Source: Arthrobacter sp. ISL-72
GTDB taxonomy: Bacteria; Actinomycetota; Actinomycetes; Actinomycetales; Micrococcaceae
Assembly (NCBI RefSeq): GCF_018613755.1
Contig: NZ_JAGGPP010000027.1
Span: 124,001 to 188,000 of the forward strand
DNA length: 64,000 nucleotides
Reading direction: 5' to 3'
Shown here: positions 58,101 to 64,000 of the stretch, piece after piece
Layout: every line of letters begins with the position of its first letter
Numbering within the stretch: position 1 is the stretch's first letter
Notes under the pieces: generated by a model
Seen by the model: only the letters and a program-made list of their open reading frames with translations
Told to the model about the DNA's origin: nothing
Databases searched by the model: none
Program-made: the position numbers and the translations under genes

Positions 58101-59324
58101 ATGGGTGCCACACATCTGCCCGCCACCGAGTTCGACGGAACCGGGGCAGACGACCAGCTCGAGGCGGAAGCCGAGGCAGTTCTGGGCAAGCCTGCTGCCC
58201 GGATGGTCCAGCTGTTGGGGCCGGACGGCACCCTGGGCGGGGATCCCGTTTTCTCCAAGTATGCGGAGCGCCTCGACGCCGAAAAGCTGCGGGGGTTCTA
58301 TGCGGACATGGCAGCCATTCGGCGGTTCGACCAGGAGGCCACCGCACTGCAGCGGCAGGGCCAGCTGGCGCTGTGGGTGCCGCTGACGGGCCAGGAGGCG
58401 GCGCAGATCGGCTCGGGACGGGCCAGCCAGCCGCAGGACTACATTTTCCCCACGTACCGTGAACACGGGGTGGCCCTGACCCGCAACGTTGACCTGGCCG
58501 AATTGCTGCGCCAGTTCCGCGGCGTGTCCAACGGCGGCTGGAACCCGAAGGACACCAACTTCCACCTCTACACCCTGGTGCTCGCCGCGCAGACCCCGCA
58601 TGCTGTGGGCTATGCCATGGGGATCCAGCGCGACCAGAAGCTTGCGGCCGCCAACGCCGCGCCTGACCAGCCCCAGGAGCCCAAGGCTGCCGTGATGGTC
58701 TACTTCGGCGACGGCGCCAGCTCCGAGGGCGACGTGCACGAGTCCATGGTGTTCGCCTCGTCGTACAACGCGCCCGTGGTGTTCTTCTGCCAGAACAACC
58801 ACTGGGCCATCTCCGTGCCCAGCACGGTGCAAACGCGCGTTCCGCTCGCGGACCGCGCCAAGGGCTACGGGTTCCCGGGCATCCGGGTGGACGGCAACGA
58901 CGTCATCGCCGTCCACGCAGTCACGGAGTGGGCCCTGGAGCGTGCCCGGGAGGGCAAGGGCCCGGTGCTGATCGAAGCCTTCACGTACCGCGTCGGCGCG
59001 CACACCACTGCCGACGACCCCACGAAGTACCGCGGCTCCGATGAAGAGGCGCAGTGGAGGGCGAAGGACCCGCTGGAGCGGCTGGAGAAGTACCTCCGCT
59101 CCGGGGGCCTTGCGGATGAAGCCTTCTTTGCGAAGGTCAGGGCCGACGGCGATGACCTGGCCGCCTACGTCCGCAGGACCACCCATGACCTCGAAACCCC
59201 GGACATCCGGTCTGCGTTCGCCAACACGTACGCTGAGGCCCACCCGCTGGTGGCCGAGGAGCTGGCCTGGTTTGAGGAGTACAGCGCAGGATTCGCCGAC
59301 GAGGCAGACGGGGCAGCCAACTGA
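58101..59324 (+). CDS. bkdA: Branched-chain 2-oxoacid dehydrogenase E1 alpha subunit
   Basis: A 407-residue thiamine-diphosphate enzyme subunit. The TPP motif runs GDGASSEGDVHESMVFASSYNAPVVFFCQNN, and YIFPTYREHGVALTRN and YRVGAHTTADDPTKYR (phosphorylation-loop region) follow. It decarboxylates 2-oxo acids from valine, leucine and isoleucine, or pyruvate; sequence alone leaves both open. AGGAGA precedes the ATG at 58101. Its stop overlaps the E1 beta start by one base. Confidence 0.9.
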   Translation: MGATHLPATEFDGTGADDQLEAEAEAVLGKPAARMVQLLGPDGTLGGDPVFSKYAERLDAEKLRGFYADMAAIRRFDQEATALQRQGQLALWVPLTGQEAAQIGSGRASQPQDYIFPTYREHGVALTRNVDLAELLRQFRGVSNGGWNPKDTNFHLYTLVLAAQTPHAVGYAMGIQRDQKLAAANAAPDQPQEPKAAVMVYFGDGASSEGDVHESMVFASSYNAPVVFFCQNNHWAISVPSTVQTRVPLADRAKGYGFPGIRVDGNDVIAVHAVTEWALERAREGKGPVLIEAFTYRVGAHTTADDPTKYRGSDEEAQWRAKDPLERLEKYLRSGGLADEAFFAKVRADGDDLAAYVRRTTHDLETPDIRSAFANTYAEAHPLVAEELAWFEEYSAGFADEADGAAN

Positions 59325-60304
59325 TGACCACCATGACCATCGCCAAGGCCATCAATGAAGGCCTGCGCGCAACGCTGAACAACAACCCGCGCACCCTGCT
59401 TATGGGCGAGGACATCGGCCCGCTGGGCGGCGTCTACCGGGTCACTGACGGCCTGATCGGCGAGTTCGGGGCCGACCGCGTGGTGGACACCCCGCTGGCC
59501 GAGTCGGGCATCATCGGCACGGCGATCGGACTTGCCCTCAGCGGCTACCTGCCGGTGTGCGAGATCCAGTTCGACGGCTTCGTCTTCCCGGGCTTCAACC
59601 AGATCACCACCCAGCTGGCCAAGATGCACTCGCGCAGCAACGGAAACCTCACCGTGCCTGTGGTCATCCGCATCCCGTACGGCGGCGGCATCGGCTCGAT
59701 TGAACACCACTCCGAGTCCCCGGAGGCGCTGTTCGCCCATACGGCCGGCCTGCGCATCGTCACTCCGTCCAACCCGCACGATGCCTACTGGATGATCCAG
59801 CAAGCGGTCGATTGCCAGGACCCGGTGATCGTGTTTGAGCCGAAGCGCCGCTACTGGCTCAAGGGCGACGTCGATACGGAGTCACCGGGCGCCTCCGCCG
59901 ACCCGTTCAAGGCGCACGTGCTGCGGGAAGGTACGGACGCGACAGTGGTGGCGTACGGCCCGCTGGTCCCGGTGGCCCTCGCGGCAGCCAACGCTGCGGC
60001 CGAGGACGGCCGCAGCGTGGAAGTGATCGACCTCCGGTCCATCTCCCCGATCGACTTCGACACCGTCACTGATTCCGTGAAGAAGACCGGCCGGCTCATC
60101 GTGGCCCATGAGGCCCCGACGTTCGGCGGCATCGGCGGCGAGATCGCGGCCCGCGTCAGCGAGCGGGCATTCCTGTCCCTGGAAGCCCCGGTGATTCGCG
60201 TGGGCGGCTTCCACATGCCCTACCCCGTGGCCAAGGTGGAAGAGGACTACCTGCCGGACATTGACCGCATCCTCGAGGCGCTGGACCGCGCCTTTGCCTA
60301 CTGA
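59324..60304 (+). CDS. bkdB: Branched-chain 2-oxoacid dehydrogenase E1 beta subunit
   Basis: A 326-residue transketolase-like subunit: LLMGEDIGPLGGVYRVTDGL, FDGFVFPGFNQITTQLAKM, IPYGGGIGSIEHHSESPEALFAH and the C-terminal domain with VIDLRSISPIDFDTV and HEAPTFGGIGGEIAA. It completes the E1 active site with the alpha subunit. It overlaps E1 alpha by one base and precedes E2 by 25 bases. Confidence 0.92.
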   Translation: MTTMTIAKAINEGLRATLNNNPRTLLMGEDIGPLGGVYRVTDGLIGEFGADRVVDTPLAESGIIGTAIGLALSGYLPVCEIQFDGFVFPGFNQITTQLAKMHSRSNGNLTVPVVIRIPYGGGIGSIEHHSESPEALFAHTAGLRIVTPSNPHDAYWMIQQAVDCQDPVIVFEPKRRYWLKGDVDTESPGASADPFKAHVLREGTDATVVAYGPLVPVALAAANAAAEDGRSVEVIDLRSISPIDFDTVTDSVKKTGRLIVAHEAPTFGGIGGEIAARVSERAFLSLEAPVIRVGGFHMPYPVAKVEEDYLPDIDRILEALDRAFAY

Positions 60305-60329
60305 CGACGCCTTCCAAACCGAGGACCCC

Positions 60330-61847
60330 ATGACTGTAAACAAGTTCAACCTGCCCGATGTGGGCGAAGGACTCACCGAGGCCGAGATCGTTTCCTGGAA
60401 CGTCAAGCCCGGTGACAGCGTCGCGATCAACGACATCCTGTGCGAAATCGAAACGGCCAAGTCCCTCGTTGAACTGCCGTCACCTTTTGCCGGCACGGTC
60501 ACCGAATTGCTCGTACCGGTGGGCGTGACCGTCGACGTCGGCACTCCGATCATCAGCGTGAGCGACGCCGTCTCCGGCGACCCCACGCCCGCGGATGTTC
60601 CGGCCCCGATGTATGGAAACCTCCCGGCAGGCACTGAGCCCGCTCCCGGCGGCGAAAGGTCCGATGGCGGAGCAGCAGCTGGCGGACTTGCCGCCGGTCC
60701 GCTCGTGGGTTCAGGCCCCAAGGCCGACGCCGTGAGGCGGCGCCCGCGCCGGACGCGGCCTGCGATTCCGGCAGACCCGGTCCATGGTGATCCGGAGGTC
60801 GAGCCTGCCCAACCCAGGTCTGCCGCGGCAGCGCTTTCGACCGGTGCGGACGACCGCCTGGTGTCCACAGGTTCAGCCAGCGAGGGGGTTCCTGCAGGCC
60901 CAGCCGGCGCCGAAAAACCCACCTTCGGCGGCACCATCAGCGGCATCGTCAACCGGGTCCTGGCCAAGCCTCCGGTGCGGAAGATCGCCCGGGACCTCGG
61001 GATCGACCTCGCCGACGTCGTCGCCACCGGAGCCCGCGGGGAAGTCACCCGCGAGGACCTGGTGAGCTACCAGGCCCAGCGTGACGCCGAGGTGGACAAG
61101 GCGGACACCTTCTGGGGCAAGTCCGGCCGGCCGCAGGACCAGCGCATCGAGCGCATCCCAGTCAAGGGGGTGCGCAAGGCAACGGCCAAGGCCATGGTGG
61201 AGTCGGCGTTCTCCGCTCCGCACGTCAGCATCTTTGTGGACGTCGATGCCAGCCGGACCATGGAGTTCGTCAAGCGGCTCAAGGCGTCCCGCGACTTCGA
61301 GGGTATTAAGGTCTCCCCGCTGCTGATCCTGGCCAAGGCGGTCATCTGGGCTGCGGCCCGGAACCCCTCCGTCAACGCCACCTGGGTGGACAGCACCGAC
61401 GGCGATACGGCCGAGATCCACGTCAAGCACTTCATGAACCTGGGCATCGCGGCGGCCACCCCGCGCGGGCTGATGGTTCCGAACATCAAGAACGCCCAGG
61501 ACCTTTCACTCAAGGAACTGGCCCTGGCACTCAATGACCTGGCCACCACTGCTCGGGCCGGGAAGACCCAGCCTGCCCAGATGCAGGGCGGCACCCTGAC
61601 CGTCACCAACATCGGCGCCCTGGGCATCGACACGGGCACCCCGATCATCAACCCGGGGGAAGTGGCCATCGTGGCTTTCGGCACCATCAAGCAGAAGCCG
61701 TGGGTGCTGGACGGCGAGGTCATTCCGCGGTGGATCACCACCCTGGGCGGGTCTTTCGACCACCGCGTGGTGGACGGCGACCTCTCGGCCCGGTTCATGG
61801 CGGACGTCGCGGCGATCCTCGAGGAACCGGCGCTCCTGCTGGATTAG
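60330..61847 (+). CDS. bkdC: Dihydrolipoamide acyltransferase (E2) of a 2-oxoacid dehydrogenase
   Basis: A 505-residue core subunit. A single lipoyl domain carries the lipoylated lysine K44 (EIETAKSLVELPS). A long Pro/Ala/Gly linker is followed by a peripheral-subunit-binding domain (VRKIARDLGIDLADVVATGARGEVTREDL) and the catalytic acyltransferase domain ending in FDHRVVDGDLSA. It takes the acyl group from E1 to CoA. No E3 (lpd) gene follows, so that subunit must be shared from elsewhere. ATG 60330 is the lipoyl-domain start. Confidence 0.93.
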   Translation: MTVNKFNLPDVGEGLTEAEIVSWNVKPGDSVAINDILCEIETAKSLVELPSPFAGTVTELLVPVGVTVDVGTPIISVSDAVSGDPTPADVPAPMYGNLPAGTEPAPGGERSDGGAAAGGLAAGPLVGSGPKADAVRRRPRRTRPAIPADPVHGDPEVEPAQPRSAAAALSTGADDRLVSTGSASEGVPAGPAGAEKPTFGGTISGIVNRVLAKPPVRKIARDLGIDLADVVATGARGEVTREDLVSYQAQRDAEVDKADTFWGKSGRPQDQRIERIPVKGVRKATAKAMVESAFSAPHVSIFVDVDASRTMEFVKRLKASRDFEGIKVSPLLILAKAVIWAAARNPSVNATWVDSTDGDTAEIHVKHFMNLGIAAATPRGLMVPNIKNAQDLSLKELALALNDLATTARAGKTQPAQMQGGTLTVTNIGALGIDTGTPIINPGEVAIVAFGTIKQKPWVLDGEVIPRWITTLGGSFDHRVVDGDLSARFMADVAAILEEPALLLD

Positions 61848-61891
61848 CTCGTGGGCGGCCTACTTGTGCGAGCCCTACTTGTCGGGGTGGC

Positions 61892-62230
61892 CTAGTAGGC
61901 GGGGTAGGCGGAGAGCATCTGGGCAAGGCCCGGATCGGCGGCCATTCCGCTCAGGCCGATGGCCGCTGCGATCATCGCGCCGGAGAAGCCGGTGACGCAG
62001 GCCGTAACCACGGCGAAGAACTTCCAGTCATCGCGCATGACGCTGCGGATGGTCTCCGGCAGGTCCAGGCCGGGTGCGATCAGGTTGGGGGCGGAGTCGG
62101 TGGTGCCGTCGTCGAGGAACGCAATGACGCGGTCATTGGCACGGTCCACGCGCATGGTGCTGATGTGGTTGCCGTGGCGGGCAAGAAGGATGTCGTGGCC
62201 TACGAGCTGGCGGCGCTGAAGCGTCAGCAT
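61892..62230 (-). CDS. Hypothetical membrane-tail protein
   Basis: A 112-residue protein. The first 55 residues are soluble and beta-rich (MLTLQRRQLVGHDILLARHGNHISTMRVDRANDRVIAFLDDGT). One hydrophobic segment near residues 70-92 (FFAVVTACVTGFSGAMIAAAIGLSG) suggests a tail anchor. AGGGGAAC precedes the ATG at 62230. It converges with the E2 gene. I do not recognise the family. Confidence 0.6.
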   Translation of the reverse strand: MLTLQRRQLVGHDILLARHGNHISTMRVDRANDRVIAFLDDGTTDSAPNLIAPGLDLPETIRSVMRDDWKFFAVVTACVTGFSGAMIAAAIGLSGMAADPGLAQMLSAYPAY

Positions 62231-62459
62231 ATTGTTCCCCTGAGGTTGTTGGTACTCGGATGTCCGCACCATCGAGCACCCTCTAATTTTATCGCTGTAG
62301 ACCGCGCCAATCCGCCGAAAAACAGGTGAGGCTGCCCACCCAGGGCAGTGATGCCCATCAACCCGGGAGCCCCGGATGCTTGACAGGCCGAACTAGAGTT
62401 GCACCAGCTGCCGCCGAAAATTGCCGCCAGCTGCTGAAGCGGATCAAAGGAGATGTTGC

Positions 62460-64000
62460 GTGTTCTCGAGCCCCTTCCCGGACGTGGTCATCCCGGACCA
62501 AAGCATTTATGAGTACCTCTTCGGCGGACTCACTGAAGCAGACCTTGACCGGACCGCCGTCGTGGACGGAACCAGTGGCGGGGAGACCAGTTACCGCCAG
62601 CTGCTGGAACAAATCGACGCCGTGGCGGGTGCGGTGTCCGCGCTGGGATTGGGACCGCACGGCGTCGCGGCGATTCTGTGCCCCAATATCCCGGCCTTCG
62701 CAGCGGTTTTCCACGGTCTGCTCCGCGCCGGTTCAACCGTCACCACCGTCAACTCCCTCTACACCGCCGATGAACTGGCGGACCAGCTTCAGGACGCCGG
62801 CGCCAGCTGGCTGTTCACGGTCTCCGCGCTGCTTCCGGGTGCGGAGGAAGCCGCGCGGCGCGTCGGAATCCCCGCGGACCGGCTGGTGGTGCTCGACGGC
62901 GCCCCGGGTCACCCCTCGCTTGGGGACCTGCTCGCTGCAGGCGCACGGGCGCCCGACGTTTCCTTTGACCCTGCGACACATGTGGCCGTGCTGCCGTACT
63001 CGTCAGGCACCACAGGGCGCCCCAAAGGCGTGATGCTCAGCCACCGCAATCTCGTGGCCAATGTGCAGCAGTCGCGCGGGCTGCTGAACGTGCGGAACCA
63101 GGACAGACTGCTCGCCCTGCTGCCCTTCTTCCACATCTACGGCCTGACTGTGCTCCTCAACATTGCCCTGCGGGAACGGGCCTGCCTCGTGACCATGCCC
63201 CGCTTCGACCTCGCCGAATTCCTGCGCATCATCCAGGACCACAAATGCACCTACCTGTTCATCGCCCCGCCGGTGGCAGTGGCCCTGGCCAAGCACCCGC
63301 TCGTGGCCGAGTACGACCTCAGTTCCGTCCACACCACCCTGTCCGGCGCCGCGCCCCTGGACGGCCAACTCGGCGCTGCGCTCGCCCAGCGGCTCCGCTG
63401 CCGAGTGCTGCAGGGGTACGGGATGACCGAGATGAGCCCGGTATCGCACCTCATCCCGGTTGACGCCACCGACGTCCCGGTCAGCTCCGTGGGGTTTACG
63501 GTGCCCAACATGGAGTGCCGGCTTGTGGACACCGAAACGGGGGAGGACATCGACCTCCCAGCGGACGGAAGCAGCGCCCCGGGTCATCTGCTCTGCCGGG
63601 GACCGAACGTCATGCTGGGCTACCTGAACCGCCCGCAGGAAACTGCCGCCACGATCGACCCGGCGGGGTTCCTGCACACCGGGGACGTCGCGACCGTCCG
63701 GTCCGACGGCGTAGTAACCATCGTGGACCGGCTCAAGGAACTCATCAAATACAAGGGGTACCAGATCGCGCCGGCCGAACTTGAAGCGCTGCTGCTGACG
63801 CATCCCGGGATCGCGGATGCTGCCGTTGTCGGGACGCCCGACGCCGACAGACAGGAAGTCCCCATGGCTTTCGTGGTGCGCCAGCCGGGCGGGCAGGGGG
63901 AGGCGCTGGACGAAGCCGGCGTGATCGAATTTGTGGCGGCCAAAGTAGCACCCTTTAAAAAGATTCGCCGGGTGGAATTCGTCGACGCTGTGCCCAAGTC
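62460..64000 (+). CDS. AMP-binding acyl-CoA ligase (4-coumarate-CoA ligase-like), truncated by window end
   Basis: An open frame of at least 513 codons that runs off the right edge. The adenylation motif is YSSGTTGRPKGVMLSHRN, followed by LLALLPFFHIYGLTVLL, GYGMTEMSPVSHL, LHTGDVATV, DRLKELIKYKGYQIAPAELEALL and the start of the C-terminal lysine region (KVAPFKKIRRVEF). These make it an ANL-superfamily ligase of the 4-coumarate/fatty-acyl-CoA ligase type, which activates carboxylic acids with ATP and CoA. GTG start at 62460 with AAAGGAG upstream. The substrate is open; a phenylpropanoid or aromatic acid would fit the neighbouring catabolic clusters. Confidence 0.9.
   Translation, partial: MFSSPFPDVVIPDQSIYEYLFGGLTEADLDRTAVVDGTSGGETSYRQLLEQIDAVAGAVSALGLGPHGVAAILCPNIPAFAAVFHGLLRAGSTVTTVNSLYTADELADQLQDAGASWLFTVSALLPGAEEAARRVGIPADRLVVLDGAPGHPSLGDLLAAGARAPDVSFDPATHVAVLPYSSGTTGRPKGVMLSHRNLVANVQQSRGLLNVRNQDRLLALLPFFHIYGLTVLLNIALRERACLVTMPRFDLAEFLRIIQDHKCTYLFIAPPVAVALAKHPLVAEYDLSSVHTTLSGAAPLDGQLGAALAQRLRCRVLQGYGMTEMSPVSHLIPVDATDVPVSSVGFTVPNMECRLVDTETGEDIDLPADGSSAPGHLLCRGPNVMLGYLNRPQETAATIDPAGFLHTGDVATVRSDGVVTIVDRLKELIKYKGYQIAPAELEALLLTHPGIADAAVVGTPDADRQEVPMAFVVRQPGGQGEALDEAGVIEFVAAKVAPFKKIRRVEFVDAVPK

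Overview
The window is very GC-rich (by eye about two thirds G+C), with tightly packed genes, many GTG starts and 1-8 base gene overlaps. Together with the beta-ketoadipate operon layout, the 180-kDa-class NAD-glutamate dehydrogenase, a LigC-type DNA ligase and a WXG100-like gene, this points to an actinomycete, most likely Arthrobacter, Pseudarthrobacter or another Micrococcaceae. That assignment is inferred from style and gene families, not from a marker gene. There is no rRNA, tRNA, phage, IS element or CRISPR array that I can see. No stretch longer than 300 bases lacks a gene.

Left part (1-12.8 kb): a universal stress protein; a two-gene unit of a membrane-anchored CHAT (caspase-like) protease and a Trypco1 small protein, the best candidate for a poorly described conflict or immune system; a BNR/YVTN repeat protein followed by a ThiS/MoaD-like protein; a trehalose-synthase-like GH13 enzyme overlapping a flavin oxidoreductase; the three-gene proton-translocating transhydrogenase pntAA-pntAB-pntB; and an ATP-dependent DNA ligase.

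Aromatic catabolism (12.8-26.2 kb): an MHS-family transporter and a divergent IclR regulator precede one long operon. It runs shikimate/quinate dehydrogenase, 3-dehydroshikimate dehydratase (QuiC fused to an HPPD-like domain), pcaH, pcaG, pcaB, pcaD, pcaC, pcaF, pcaI, pcaJ, then a second IclR gene. It would convert quinate or shikimate through protocatechuate to succinyl-CoA and acetyl-CoA. A second module (36.8-41.5 kb) holds an AAHS transporter, an IclR regulator, pobA (4-hydroxybenzoate to protocatechuate) and an unassigned FAD monooxygenase. The motif CCATTCAATGGAA lies before both the regulator and pobA.

Ureide-type module (27.3-32.7 kb, minus strand): an ACS-type MFS transporter, a GntR/FCD regulator, a hydantoin-racemase-like protein without either catalytic Cys, a dihydropyrimidinase-like hydrolase and an arylmalonate-decarboxylase-like protein. 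A double GGGATCCC operator lies upstream. Its substrate is unknown and it is the best candidate for a new catabolic route.

Right part (32.8-64 kb): an ACT-domain membrane protein; a DegT-family protein with Glu at the Schiff-base Lys position; mscL; a FUSC membrane protein; an iron/phosphonate-type ABC importer; a thioesterase; a GNAT acetyltransferase; a giant glutamate dehydrogenase; a histidine phosphatase overlapping purB; a WXG100-like/lipase-like pair; a holin-like membrane protein; a HisC-type aminotransferase; a branched-chain 2-oxoacid dehydrogenase operon (E1 alpha, E1 beta, E2) behind a 42-base dyad; and an acyl-CoA ligase cut by the window end.

A recurring oddity is short tandem duplication. 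Four unrelated genes carry 15-base (5-codon) repeats in linkers or tails, and two intergenic regions carry 16-, 31- and 33-base repeats.
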